DNA of 64,000 bases from positions 62,001-126,000 of the forward strand of contig NZ_BAEG01000073.1 of assembly GCF_000238915.1 (NCBI RefSeq), written 5' to 3'. The stretch comes from Arthrobacter globiformis NBRC 12137. Lineage in GTDB: Bacteria; Actinomycetota; Actinomycetes; Actinomycetales; Micrococcaceae. The notes beneath the pieces are model-generated. The model had not been told where the DNA came from and did no database searches. It was given only the letters and a program-made list of their open reading frames with translations. Numbering within the stretch: the stretch's first letter is position 1; the number at the start of each line of letters is the position of its first letter. A program made the translations under genes and the position numbers. This document shows, piece after piece, positions 42,221-51,155 of this stretch.

Positions 42221-42775
42221 TCAGCCGCTGAAGGTGACGTCCTTTGTCTCTGCCACCGCAGCCGTCCGGCCGGGCCCGCCATGGTATTTCCAGTAGAGGT
42301 TCGTGTGGGCTATGACCTGCTCCGGCGGAGGGGCACCCCAATCGGTCAGGTCCTCCGTGGTGTGGGCGTCGCTGACCAGCGTCACGTCGTAACCGCGGAC
42401 GAACGCCCCGTGGATGGTGGACCTGATGCATTCGTCTGTCTGCGCTCCAGCGACCATCAGGCGGCCCACCGCCGCGGCGGCCAGCACCCGCTCCAGATCG
42501 GTGTCGTCGAAGGCGTCGCTGAAGGACTTGTGCACCACCGGTTCCTGTTCGCGGCGCCTCAGCTCGGGCACGTACTCCCAGGCCCTGCTCCCCTTCTCCA
42601 GCCGGTCGTCGGAGTGCTGGACCCAGACGACCGGCGCCCCGGCTTCGCGGGCCCTGTCCACGAGCGCAGCGATGTTGGACACCACCGCGTCCCGCTGGTG
42701 CGCTTCGGCCACGACCCCCTGCTGCATGTCAAGCACCACCAGGGCAGTGTTGGGCCGGTCCGGTAGCGTGGTCAT
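42221..42775 (-). CDS. Isochorismatase-family cysteine hydrolase
   Basis: 184 aa from the ATG at 42775. The family triad is visible: Asp in VVLDMQQGV (near 17), Lys in VVHKSFSDAF (near 82) and the nucleophile Cys in AGAQTDECIRSTIHGA (near 114). Such hydrolases cleave amides or enol ethers of small molecules; the substrate is unknown. It is transcribed alone, convergent with the ECF42 gene. Confidence 0.9.
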   Translation of the reverse strand: MTTLPDRPNTALVVLDMQQGVVAEAHQRDAVVSNIAALVDRAREAGAPVVWVQHSDDRLEKGSRAWEYVPELRRREQEPVVHKSFSDAFDDTDLERVLAAAAVGRLMVAGAQTDECIRSTIHGAFVRGYDVTLVSDAHTTEDLTDWGAPPPEQVIAHTNLYWKYHGGPGRTAAVAETKDVTFSG

Positions 42776-42948
42776 GATGGTCTCGGCGTTGTCATGGAAG
42801 CTCCTTGGCCGGTGGGTGGTGGCTGCGGGTGGTGGGTCCCAGCCTAGGAGCGGCCGCCGCCGTTGTGAAGCCGCCACCCATTGCAGGCGGACGGGGCCGG
42901 GGGAAGAATGGGCCATAGCGTGCTTTCTCGGCAGATCGGACCAAAAGC

Positions 42949-43530
42949 ATGACCCGCATCCTGCTCATCGGCCCGCCCGGCTCCGGCAAAGGCACCCAGG
43001 CCCACCGGCTCAGCGGGCAGTTGCACATCCCGGAGATCTCCACCGGGGACATGTTCCGCAGCCATCTGGCCAACGGATCGCCCTTGGGCCGGGAAATCAA
43101 GGAATTCCTCGACGCCGGCAACCTTGTTCCGGACAACCTCACCACTGCCATGCTGCGGGAGCGGCTGCAGGAACGGGACGCGAGGAACGGCTTCCTGCTG
43201 GACGGCTATCCGCGCACCGTGAGCCAGATGGATGACCTCGACGGCATCCTGGACGCCGCCGGGACCAGCCTCGATGCCGTGGTGGAAATTACCGCCCACG
43301 ACGACGAGATCGTCCGGCGGTTGCTGCTCCGCTCCGACGCCGAGGGGCGAAGCGATGACACCGAGGACGTTATCCGCCACCGGCTGGAGCTGTACCGGCA
43401 GGAAACGGAGCCGGTCATCGAACGCTACGGCCGGCGCGCCCTGCTGGTCAGCGTTGACGGCACGGCGGATATTGACGCCGTCACCGTCAGCGCGCTACAG
43501 GGCATCGAAGCCGTCAGGGCGCGGCCCTAA
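42949..43530 (+). CDS. adk: Adenylate kinase
   Basis: 193 aa. It transfers phosphate between ATP and AMP. The P-loop GPPGSGKGTQ (8-17), the AMP-site segments EISTGDMFR and GFLLDGYPRTVSQ (near 82-94), and a short LID without zinc cysteines are all present, as in short bacterial forms. It does not lie in the ribosomal secY-adk-map operon where actinobacterial adk is normally found, so it may be a second copy. There is no obvious partner gene. Confidence 0.9.
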   Translation: MTRILLIGPPGSGKGTQAHRLSGQLHIPEISTGDMFRSHLANGSPLGREIKEFLDAGNLVPDNLTTAMLRERLQERDARNGFLLDGYPRTVSQMDDLDGILDAAGTSLDAVVEITAHDDEIVRRLLLRSDAEGRSDDTEDVIRHRLELYRQETEPVIERYGRRALLVSVDGTADIDAVTVSALQGIEAVRARP

Positions 43531-43542
43531 GCAGCGCACCGC

Positions 43543-44211
43543 TCACCCCGCCTTCCACGCATATCGCCGTTCGGGGCGCCCGACGCCGTACTTGAGTGTG
43601 ACGTCCACCAGCCCCTCGTCGTTGAGGTACTCCAGATAGCGCCGCGCGCTGACGCGCGACGTCCCCACCTGCACGGCCAGTTCCGCGGCCGACACGTCGC
43701 CGCCACCGGAGCGCAGCGCCTTCTCCACCACCTGTAGCGTCTCGGCGCTGCAGCCTTTCGGCAGGGGACGGTCCGCGCGTTCCAGCCCAAACACGCGGTT
43801 GACGTCCGACTGTTCCGCCACATCCTTGGACGAGTCGAGGCTCTGGTAGGTGTTGCGGTAGTGCTCCAGCCGCTCCTGCAGGTCGGTCTGGGAAAACGGC
43901 TTGATCAGGTAGTGCACGATCCCGCCACGAAGCGCCTTCCGCACGGTCTCCACCTCGCGCGCAGCACTGATCACCAGCACGTCCAGCTCGGGCGCCACAT
44001 CCCGCAGCTGGTGCATCAGGTCCAGGCCGTTGACATCGGGCAGGTGGATGTCCAGCAGCACCAGGTCCGGCTGCAGCCGCTGAGTCTCCAGCACCGCCTG
44101 CGCGCCCGTGTGCGCCACCCCGACGACGGCGAACCCCGGCGTGCGCTGGATGAAGCCGGCGTGCACTTTGGCCACCATGAAGTCGTCGTCGACGATAAGT
44201 ACCTTGATCAA
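43543..44211 (-). CDS. Response regulator, CitB/DcuR type
   Basis: 222 aa. Receiver domain (1-122) with acidic pocket D8-D9-D10, phosphoacceptor D54 in LVLLDIHLPD, and Lys in YLIKPFSQ (near 105). The C-terminal half is a helix-turn-helix of the DcuR/CitB sort (AAELAVQVGTSRVSARRYLEYLND). It overlaps the kinase gene by four bases. The divergent TctCBA operon is the likely target. Confidence 0.92.
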   Translation of the reverse strand: MIKVLIVDDDFMVAKVHAGFIQRTPGFAVVGVAHTGAQAVLETQRLQPDLVLLDIHLPDVNGLDLMHQLRDVAPELDVLVISAAREVETVRKALRGGIVHYLIKPFSQTDLQERLEHYRNTYQSLDSSKDVAEQSDVNRVFGLERADRPLPKGCSAETLQVVEKALRSGGGDVSAAELAVQVGTSRVSARRYLEYLNDEGLVDVTLKYGVGRPERRYAWKAG

Positions 44212-45800
44212 AGCTGCTCTCCCTTACGCGTCAGCAGGGCGGTAAAGACGGCGCCGCCGTCGTTCCGAACGGTGAGCCGTCCGCCGCGCCGCTGGCAGAC
44301 CACCCTGGCGAGCGCCAGGCCATAGCCGCGGCCGCCGTCGGGCGAATTTTTGGTACTGAAACCCTGCCGGAAAATGTCGTCCATGACCTCCACCGGGACC
44401 CCCGGTCCCGAGTCCCGCACGTCAACCCGCACGCCGCCGTCGGCCTCTCCGATGAGCACCTCGACCTTCGCTTCGGAGGTGTTGGTGACGGCATCGAGCG
44501 CATTGTCCACCAGGTTGCCCACCACGGTGGTCAGGTCACGGGACAGTTCCTCGTCCACCTTGCCCAGCCGGGATTCCTCCGCGAGCTGAAGGGACACCCC
44601 GCGCTCGGCGGCGAGGCTGGACTTGGCAATGAGCAGCGCGGCGAGGGCGGGGTCCTCGATCCTGCTGGTCACGTCGTCGTTCAGGCGGGTCCGGTTCGAG
44701 GTCGTGCCGTTGACGAACTGGACGACGGCGTCATACTCGCCGATCTGGATCAGGCCCGAAATCGTGTGCAGCTGGTTGGCAAACTCGTGTGCCTGCGCCC
44801 GGAGGGTGTCGGTGGCCGTCCGCGTCGTGCCCAGCTCACGCTCCAGGGACGCCAGCTCCGTCCGGTCGCGCAGGGTGGTGACCGAGCCGATCACCCGTCC
44901 GTGCGAGCGCATCGGCATCCGGTTCAGCACCACCAGCTTCTCCCCCACCAAAACCAGCCGGTCCGGTCCCGGCTGGTCCTCGGTAAGCACCTCGCGCAGC
45001 GCAGCCGGCACCTCGAGAGCGGCCAGGTTCTTCCCGACGCAGTCGTGCGGCAGGCCGAGCAGGCTCCGCGCACTGTCGTTCACTACTGTGATCCGCTGCT
45101 GGGGGTCCAGTGCCACCACGCCCTCCTTGAGCCCATGCAGCATCGCTTCCCGGTTCTCCACGAGACCGGTGATCTCGTCCGGCTCCATGCCCAGCGTCTG
45201 GCGTTTGACGCGGCGCGCCAGCAGGAGCGAGCCGGCCACGCCCAGAACACTCGCCACGCCCACATAGGTCAGCAGGTTCGGGACGGCGTCGCCCAGCCGC
45301 TCGAGCACCGAGGGGTAGCTCCTGCCGACGACAGCGATCCCCACCATCTTGCCGGCGTCGTCCAGCACCGGCACATGAGCCACGACGGCCTCCTCTGCCC
45401 CGGTTCCGACCACCCCGGTCCATGCCCGCCCGGACATCACCGCACTGTCACCGAGCTCCAGCTGGTCGCCCACCAGGGACGGATCCGACGACGTCACCAT
45501 CGTCCGGTCGGACCGGGCCAGCGCAACCTGGGAGGACCCCGAAATCGTGCGCACCGCCTCGGACACCGAGGGAAGCACCGATCCGCTTTGCGGCTGGGCA
45601 TCCGGCAGGAGGCTTCGCACCGCGGGGGTAGCAGCCAGCGTCTCCGCAGCAGAGAGCGCGCGCCGGCCTTCGACCCGTTCAAAAGCTGCCGCCGACTGGG
45701 CCAGCGAAATCGCCACCACGGCCACCAGCACGGCCAGCACAATCAGGAGCTGCAGCCGAAGATACTGCCCCGCAAGGGACATTCCTCGCCGTCGAGTCAT
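44208..45800 (-). CDS. Sensor histidine kinase, CitA/DcuS type
   Basis: 530 aa. Two membrane helices (about 14-33 and 170-192) flank an outer sensor domain of roughly 135 residues. A PAS domain follows (about 215-320), then the SpoOB-like dimerisation helix with the phospho-accepting His in AHEFANQLHT (near 338), and a C-terminal ATPase domain (NALDAV, DSGPGVP, GRGYGLALAR). The family senses citrate or C4-dicarboxylates. Its pairing with a tricarboxylate transporter across the divergent promoter suggests an organic acid signal. Confidence 0.93.
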   Translation of the reverse strand: MTRRRGMSLAGQYLRLQLLIVLAVLVAVVAISLAQSAAAFERVEGRRALSAAETLAATPAVRSLLPDAQPQSGSVLPSVSEAVRTISGSSQVALARSDRTMVTSSDPSLVGDQLELGDSAVMSGRAWTGVVGTGAEEAVVAHVPVLDDAGKMVGIAVVGRSYPSVLERLGDAVPNLLTYVGVASVLGVAGSLLLARRVKRQTLGMEPDEITGLVENREAMLHGLKEGVVALDPQQRITVVNDSARSLLGLPHDCVGKNLAALEVPAALREVLTEDQPGPDRLVLVGEKLVVLNRMPMRSHGRVIGSVTTLRDRTELASLERELGTTRTATDTLRAQAHEFANQLHTISGLIQIGEYDAVVQFVNGTTSNRTRLNDDVTSRIEDPALAALLIAKSSLAAERGVSLQLAEESRLGKVDEELSRDLTTVVGNLVDNALDAVTNTSEAKVEVLIGEADGGVRVDVRDSGPGVPVEVMDDIFRQGFSTKNSPDGGRGYGLALARVVCQRRGGRLTVRNDGGAVFTALLTRKGEQL

Positions 45801-46060
45801 GTGCTGCTGTTCTTCCTGTGGGTCCGCGGGTGGGGGTGAACTATACGGGACACGCTACCGGACTTTGGGCGCTGTGTTCCGCGGAGTCTGCAGCGCCTGA
45901 ACCCTGCACGGGACGCCTCGGCGGGCAGCTTCGTTGGGAACCGGAAACGTGAACGAAATGAACTTAACTTTCTCTGCTTACACAAGCGTGAGCCCCGTCA
46001 CGTTCGGGCCTAGCATCGGAAGCACCCGATCAAACGGATCAAAACGAGAAGAGGAACAAC
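45801..46060. promoter_or_regulatory. Divergent control region between the two-component genes and tctCBA
   Basis: 260 bases without a gene. It holds an inverted repeat CGTGA-N6-TCACG (45987-46002) and a direct TGAAC pair (near 45952-45966) upstream of tctC, either of which could bind the response regulator. I could not assign -10 and -35 boxes with confidence. Confidence 0.4.
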
Positions 46061-47071
46061 ATGCGCGGAATGAGCGCACTGCGCGTGGCCGCAGTAGCCG
46101 CAGGCATCGCCCTGATGGCGTCCGGCTGCGGAGCTACCGGCAAGACCGCCGCCGGCCCCTCCACGAGCGGAGCAAGCACCGCACCCCTTGCCGGGCTTCG
46201 CATCATGGTGCCCAACACGCCCGGCGGCGGCTACGACACCACGGCCCGCGCCGCGGCGAAGGTTCTCGAGGACGAGAAGCTTGCCACCAACCCCGAGGTC
46301 TTCAACCTGGCCGGCGCCGGCGGCACCGTTGGCCTGGCCCGCATCGTCAACGAAAAGGGCAACGGCGACCTCGCCATGCTCATGGGCCTTGGCGTCGTCG
46401 GCGCCAGCTACACCAACAAGTCCCAGTCGAAGCTGACCGACACCACCCCGCTGGCCCGGCTCATCGAAGAGCCCGGCGCCATCATGGTGTCCAAGGACTC
46501 GCCGTACAAGACCATCGATGATCTTGTGACGGCGTGGAAGAAGGACCCGTCCAAGGTCAGCGTCGGCGGCGGTTCCTCTGCCGGCGGCCCGGACCACCTC
46601 CTGCCGATGCAGCTCGCCGGTGCCGTGGGCATCGACGCCAAGAAGGTCAACTTTGTTTCCTACGACGGCGGCGGCGACCTGCTTCCGGCAATCATCGGCA
46701 ACAAGCTGGGCTTCGCGGCTTCCGGCGCCGGTGAATACATCCAGCAGATCAAGGCCGGCGACATCCGGGTCCTGGCAACCAGCGGCGAGAACCGGCTTGA
46801 GGGAGTGGACGCCCCCACCCTCAAGGAATCCAAGATCGACCTGGTCTTCACCAACTGGCGCGGCATCGTGGCCCCTCCCGGCATCAGCGACGCCGACCGC
46901 GACGCCCTGATCGCAACGCTGGAGAAGATGCATGAGTCAGCATCCTGGAAGGAAACGCTGAAGACGCGCGGCTGGACCGACGCCTTTGTCACGGGTGACG
47001 AATTCAAGTCCTTCCTCACCGACCAGGACAAGCGCGTTGCCGACGTCCTGACGAAGCTCGGCCTGGCGTGA
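46061..47071 (+). CDS. tctC: Tripartite tricarboxylate transporter substrate-binding lipoprotein (TctC)
   Basis: 336 aa. Signal peptide with lipobox MASGC (Cys23), then a Bug/TctC binding fold: LRIMVPNTPGGGYDTTARA (near 47), VFNLAGAGGTVGLARI, and GGSSAGGPDHLLPM (near 169). It binds citrate or a related carboxylate outside the cell and hands it to TctAB. AGAGGAAC precedes the ATG. First gene of the operon; four-base overlap with tctB. Confidence 0.93.
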   Translation: MRGMSALRVAAVAAGIALMASGCGATGKTAAGPSTSGASTAPLAGLRIMVPNTPGGGYDTTARAAAKVLEDEKLATNPEVFNLAGAGGTVGLARIVNEKGNGDLAMLMGLGVVGASYTNKSQSKLTDTTPLARLIEEPGAIMVSKDSPYKTIDDLVTAWKKDPSKVSVGGGSSAGGPDHLLPMQLAGAVGIDAKKVNFVSYDGGGDLLPAIIGNKLGFAASGAGEYIQQIKAGDIRVLATSGENRLEGVDAPTLKESKIDLVFTNWRGIVAPPGISDADRDALIATLEKMHESASWKETLKTRGWTDAFVTGDEFKSFLTDQDKRVADVLTKLGLA

Positions 47072-47571
47072 CCTCCTCGGCCTCCCGCCTCAAAGGCCGC
47101 TCCGAGCTGGGCGTCGCAGCCCTGCTCGGGGCGGTCGGCGCCCTGGTCCTCATTGACGCAGCGCGCCTGGTTGTGCCGTACTCCCAGTCGGATCCGGTGG
47201 GCCCCAAGGCCCTGCCGATGATCGTGGGAGGACTCCTGCTCATCTGCGCCGTGCTGCTGGCAGTGAACGTTCTCCGGGGCGGACGCGGTGAGGCCGAGGC
47301 CGGCGAGGACGTCGACCTGACCCACCCGAGCGACTGGAAGACCGTGCTGCCTTTGGCCGGCGCCTTCATCGCCAACATCCTGCTGATCGACTGGGCCGGC
47401 TGGGTCATCTCCGGAACGGTGCTCTTCTGGGGCAGCGTTTGGGCGCTCGGAAGCCGCCACTATGTCCGCGACGGACTGATCTCCTTGGCTCTGGCGCTCC
47501 TGACCTTCTACGGCTTCTACCTCGGCCTGGGCATTGCCCTTCCCGCCGGGCTCCTTGAAGGGATTCTCTAG
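47068..47571 (+). CDS. tctB: Tripartite tricarboxylate transporter small membrane subunit (TctB)
   Basis: 167 aa, starting with a GTG that overlaps the tctC stop. Four hydrophobic segments (about 12-32, 48-70, 92-110 and 115-160) with the usual charged loop in the middle (RGGRGEAEAGEDVDLTHPSDWK). It is the small membrane partner of TctA. It ends directly before the TctA start codon. Confidence 0.9.
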   Translation: MTSSASRLKGRSELGVAALLGAVGALVLIDAARLVVPYSQSDPVGPKALPMIVGGLLLICAVLLAVNVLRGGRGEAEAGEDVDLTHPSDWKTVLPLAGAFIANILLIDWAGWVISGTVLFWGSVWALGSRHYVRDGLISLALALLTFYGFYLGLGIALPAGLLEGIL

Positions 47572-49260
47572 ATGGACGTCCTGTCCTCACTCATGGACGG
47601 GTTCGCGACCGCGCTTACCCCCATGAACCTCCTGTACGCCCTGATCGGCGTCATCCTGGGCACCGCCGTCGGCGTCCTGCCCGGCATCGGCCCGGCCATG
47701 ACCGTGGCGCTGCTGCTGCCGGTGGCCACTGTCCTTGAACCGACCAGTGCGTTCATCATGTTTGCCGGCATCTACTACGGCGGCATGTTCGGCGGTTCCA
47801 CCACCTCGATCCTGCTTAACACCCCCGGCGAATCGTCCTCGGTGATCACCGCCATCGAGGGCAACCTGATGGCAAAGGCCGGCAAGGCGGCCCAGGCATT
47901 GGCGACGGCGGCCATCGGCTCGTTCGTCGCCGGCGCCATCGGCACCTCGCTCCTTGTGGTCTTCGCGCCGATCGTCGTGCAGTTCGCCGTGAGCCTGGGC
48001 GCCCCAAGCTACTTCGCCATCATGGTGCTGGCCCTGCTCGCCGTCACCGCCGTCCTGGGCTCGTCCAAGCTGCGCGGCTTCGCCTCCCTTGGACTCGGTC
48101 TGGCAATCGGTCTTGTCGGCCTCGACTTCGTCTCGGGCCAGGCCCGGCTCACCTTCGGCCTGCCGCTGCTCTCCGACGGCCTGGACGTCGTCGTGATCGC
48201 CGTGGCGATTTTCGCCGTCGGTGAAGCCTTGTGGGTGGCGGCGCACCTGCGCCGCACCCCGCTGCAGATCATCCCGGTCGGCAGGCCGTGGATGGGCAAG
48301 GAGGACTGGAAGCGGTCCTGGAAGCCGTGGCTGCGCGGCACAGCCTTCGGTTTCCCTTTCGGCGCATTGCCCGCCGGCGGCGCGGAGATCCCCACCTTCC
48401 TCTCCTACGTGACCGAGAAGCGGCTCTCCAAGCACCCCGAGGAGTTCGGCAAGGGCGCCATCGAAGGCGTCGCCGGGCCGGAGGCCGCCAACAACGCGGC
48501 CGCAGCCGGCACCTTGACCCCGATGCTGGCACTCGGTCTGCCGACCAACGCCACCGCCGCCGTCATGCTGGCCGCGTTCACCCAGTTCGGCATCCAGCCG
48601 GGGCCGCTGCTGTTCCAGAACGAGGGTCCGCTGGTGTGGGCACTGATCGCCAGCCTGTTCATCGGCAACTTCCTGCTGCTGCTGGTCAACCTTCCCCTGG
48701 CCCCGGTCTGGGCGAAGCTGCTCCGGCTGCCGCGCCCCTACCTGTACGCCGGCATCCTCTTCTTCGCCACGCTGGGCGCCTACTCGGTGAACCTGCAGGC
48801 GTTCGACCTGATGCTTCTGCTGGTCCTGGGCGCCCTCGGCTTCATGATGCGCCGCTACGGGCTGCCTGTCCTGCCGCTCATTCTCGGCGTGATCCTGGGA
48901 CCCCGCCTCGAAAAGCAGCTCCGCCAGGCGCTGCAGCTAAGCGCCGGCGACGTGTCGGGCCTCTGGAGCGAGCCGATCGCCGTCGTGGTCTACATCATCG
49001 TGGCACTGGTACTCCTCTGGCCTCTGGCTGCACGTCTCTGGCGCGCCCGGCGTCCCCGGACGGGCGGGCTCGTCATGGCCGGCGGACCTGCTGTTGACGG
49101 ACCCGCCTCCGGACCCGCTGCCGCACCCCCAGTCGAGGCGCCTGCTGAGGGATCCGCTGCTGAGGGATCCGCTGCTGCGGCACCCGCCGATCGGGGGCCT
49201 GATGCAGGCCGCCGACGCTCGGACGCCACCCATGCCAACCACGGACAGGAGAAATCGTGA
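47572..49260 (+). CDS. tctA: Tripartite tricarboxylate transporter large membrane subunit (TctA)
   Basis: 562 aa, 10-12 helices. Family signatures are present: [21 protein letters not shown] (near 24-44), [20 protein letters not shown] (near 67), and the repeat-half motif [23 protein letters not shown] (near 302). The last 60 residues form an Ala/Pro/Gly-rich cytoplasmic tail longer than usual, in which a 15-base unit is repeated (49144-49173). The stop overlaps the UspA gene start. Confidence 0.93.
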   Translation: MDVLSSLMDGFATALTPMNLLYALIGVILGTAVGVLPGIGPAMTVALLLPVATVLEPTSAFIMFAGIYYGGMFGGSTTSILLNTPGESSSVITAIEGNLMAKAGKAAQALATAAIGSFVAGAIGTSLLVVFAPIVVQFAVSLGAPSYFAIMVLALLAVTAVLGSSKLRGFASLGLGLAIGLVGLDFVSGQARLTFGLPLLSDGLDVVVIAVAIFAVGEALWVAAHLRRTPLQIIPVGRPWMGKEDWKRSWKPWLRGTAFGFPFGALPAGGAEIPTFLSYVTEKRLSKHPEEFGKGAIEGVAGPEAANNAAAAGTLTPMLALGLPTNATAAVMLAAFTQFGIQPGPLLFQNEGPLVWALIASLFIGNFLLLLVNLPLAPVWAKLLRLPRPYLYAGILFFATLGAYSVNLQAFDLMLLLVLGALGFMMRRYGLPVLPLILGVILGPRLEKQLRQALQLSAGDVSGLWSEPIAVVVYIIVALVLLWPLAARLWRARRPRTGGLVMAGGPAVDGPASGPAAAPPVEAPAEGSAAEGSAAAAPADRGPDAGRRRSDATHANHGQEKS

Positions 49261-49652
49261 GCATCATTGTCGGCTATATCCCCACGGCCGAGGGCAGCGC
49301 GGCCCTGGACCGGGCCATCACCGAGGCGCAGAAAAGCCAGAGCCGGCTGGTCATCATCAACTCCTCCCGGGGAGACGCCATCGTTGACAAGCGCTACGCC
49401 CAGGCTGAGGACATCTCCGCATTGACGGAAAGGCTGGACCGGGAAGGGATTGAGCATTTGGTCCTGCAGCCGGTGCGCGGCAACGACGCGGCCAACGAGG
49501 TGCTGGAGGCGGCGGAGAAGTACCGGGCCGAACTCATTGTGATCGGCCTCCGGCGCCGCACTCCGGTGGGCAAGCTGATCATGGGCAGTGCTGCGCAGCA
49601 GATCCTGCTGGAGGCATCCTGCCCGGTGCTGGCCGTCAAGGCCGGAGCCTGA
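49257..49652 (+). CDS. Universal stress protein (UspA family)
   Basis: 131 aa, single Usp domain with the ATP-binding pattern [29 protein letters not shown] (near 98-126). The GTG overlaps tctA by four bases, so it is translated with the transporter. Usp genes at the end of carboxylate transporter operons are seen elsewhere; regulation of uptake by nucleotide state is a possible role, not shown. Confidence 0.9.
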   Translation: MSIIVGYIPTAEGSAALDRAITEAQKSQSRLVIINSSRGDAIVDKRYAQAEDISALTERLDREGIEHLVLQPVRGNDAANEVLEAAEKYRAELIVIGLRRRTPVGKLIMGSAAQQILLEASCPVLAVKAGA

Positions 49653-49703
49653 GCCTGAGCCTGAGCGAGTACCGCCACTAAACGGCTCCTGCCACTAATT
49701 AAC

Positions 49704-49753
49704 GCCATGGGCCGGTGTCCGGATCCGTCGGGATCCGGACACCGGCCCATGGC
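49704..49753. terminator. Long-stem terminator after the tct operon
   Basis: Perfect 23-base arms (49704-49726 and 49731-49753), loop GTCG. It lies 51 bases after the usp stop and just before the ribosome binding site of the next gene. Confidence 0.85.
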
Positions 49754-49771
49754 ATTTCGAAAGGACCACCC

Positions 49772-50119
49772 ATGACCGCTTACGCCTCCAAAACCCACGC
49801 CCGTTCACCATTTCCGGCCCGTGAACCCGTAGCCAACTGGGCCACGCTCTCCCCGGCTGAGGAGGTGGAGATCCGCCGCAACGGGCGCACGGTCGCCGCT
49901 GGCTGCGTCGACATGCGGGCCTTGGACGGCAGCGTCATCTGGCTCATCCAGGACGGCGGCCGCGGGCGCGCGCTGTTTCTGCAAGGCGACGGCGTGACGG
50001 TCTTCCGGCGCGCCCGGAGGAACATCGCCGGCACGGGCCACACCCGGATTCCCCCGCAGGGCCGGCCAGGCCCACGGGCGCTGACCACCGCTGACCTGCG
50101 CAACCGTCCGATACCGTAA
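49772..50119 (+). CDS. Small basic protein of unknown function
   Basis: 115 aa from the ATG at 49772, with GAAAGGA before it. No signal peptide or membrane segment. The middle (EEVEIRRNGRTVAAGCVDMRALDGSVIWLIQDGGRGRALFL) resembles a small beta-barrel; the C-terminal part is basic. No family is recognised. Four bases separate it from the dehydrogenase gene, so the two are probably co-transcribed. Confidence 0.65.
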   Translation: MTAYASKTHARSPFPAREPVANWATLSPAEEVEIRRNGRTVAAGCVDMRALDGSVIWLIQDGGRGRALFLQGDGVTVFRRARRNIAGTGHTRIPPQGRPGPRALTTADLRNRPIP

Positions 50120-50123
50120 AGCC

Positions 50124-51086
50124 ATGAACCAGTACCGGCTAGCCATTCTGGACGACTATCAGGGAGTCGCCGAGGACTTCGCCCCATGGAGTTCCCTGGC
50201 GCAGCGTGGCGTCGCCGTCACGGTGTTCGGCGCGCATTTTGGCTCGGAGGCCGAAACCGCGGCGGCCCTCGCGGACTTTGACATCGTCATCGCCATGCGG
50301 GAGCGGACGCCGTTTCCCCGCAGCGTCATCGGGCAGCTGCCGCAGCTGAAACTGCTCGTGACCACCGGCTCCGCCAATGCGGCCATCGATCTGCAGGCGG
50401 CAGCCGACCACGGCGTCGTGGTGTGCGGAACCGGCGGCTCCCCCACAGCCGCGCCGGAACTGGCGTGGGCACTGCTGCTTGCTTTTGCCCGGAACCTGAC
50501 CGCGGAAGAGGCCTCCTTGCGGTCCGGCCACTGGCAGACAGGCCTCGGGTTCGAGCTGTCCGGGAAGACCCTGGGAATCGTCGGGCTGGGGAAGATCGGG
50601 AAGCGAATCGCCGCCTACGGCCGCGCCTTCGGGATGGACGTGCTGGCCTGGAGCCAGAACCTCACCGAGGAAACCGCCCTGGCGGCCGGTGCCCGCAGAG
50701 TCAGCAAGGAAGAACTCTTCACAGAGTCCGACGTCGTGTCCGTGCACCTGCGCTTGTCGCCGCGTTCGGAGGGAACAGTTGGAGAACGGGAACTGCAGCT
50801 CCTCGGGCCCGACGGTGTCCTGGTCAACACCGCCCGCGGCCCGCTGGTGGACCAGCAGGCTCTGGTTACCGCCCTCGAAGAGGGTTGGATCCGTGGCGCC
50901 GCGATCGACGTGTTCGACCAGGAACCCCTTCCGGCGGGGCATCAGCTGCTGACCGCGCCCCGGACACTCCTGACGCCCCATCTGGGCTACGTCACACAGG
51001 AAAGTTACCGGGCCTTTTTCGGCGGCGCATTCGAGGACGTCACTGCGTGGCTGGACGGCGCCCCGGTGCGGGAACTGACGCCGTAG
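50124..51086 (+). CDS. D-isomer-specific 2-hydroxyacid dehydrogenase
   Basis: 320 aa. NAD-binding motif GIVGLGKIGKRIAAYG (near 152-167); catalytic Arg in LVNTARG (near 237), Glu in the DVFDQEPLP stretch (near 266), and His in LTPHLGYVT (near 285). The group reduces 2-keto acids or oxidises D-2-hydroxy acids. The N-terminus (YRLAILDDYQGVAEDFAPW) is typical of a common actinobacterial subgroup with unknown substrate. Confidence 0.9.
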   Translation: MNQYRLAILDDYQGVAEDFAPWSSLAQRGVAVTVFGAHFGSEAETAAALADFDIVIAMRERTPFPRSVIGQLPQLKLLVTTGSANAAIDLQAAADHGVVVCGTGGSPTAAPELAWALLLAFARNLTAEEASLRSGHWQTGLGFELSGKTLGIVGLGKIGKRIAAYGRAFGMDVLAWSQNLTEETALAAGARRVSKEELFTESDVVSVHLRLSPRSEGTVGERELQLLGPDGVLVNTARGPLVDQQALVTALEEGWIRGAAIDVFDQEPLPAGHQLLTAPRTLLTPHLGYVTQESYRAFFGGAFEDVTAWLDGAPVRELTP

Positions 51087-51155
51087 AGAAGACGGTCGCG
51101 CCCAAACCGGCAGCCACCGAAATAGCGGGCAACCGCTGACATGAGGCACGCGCTT

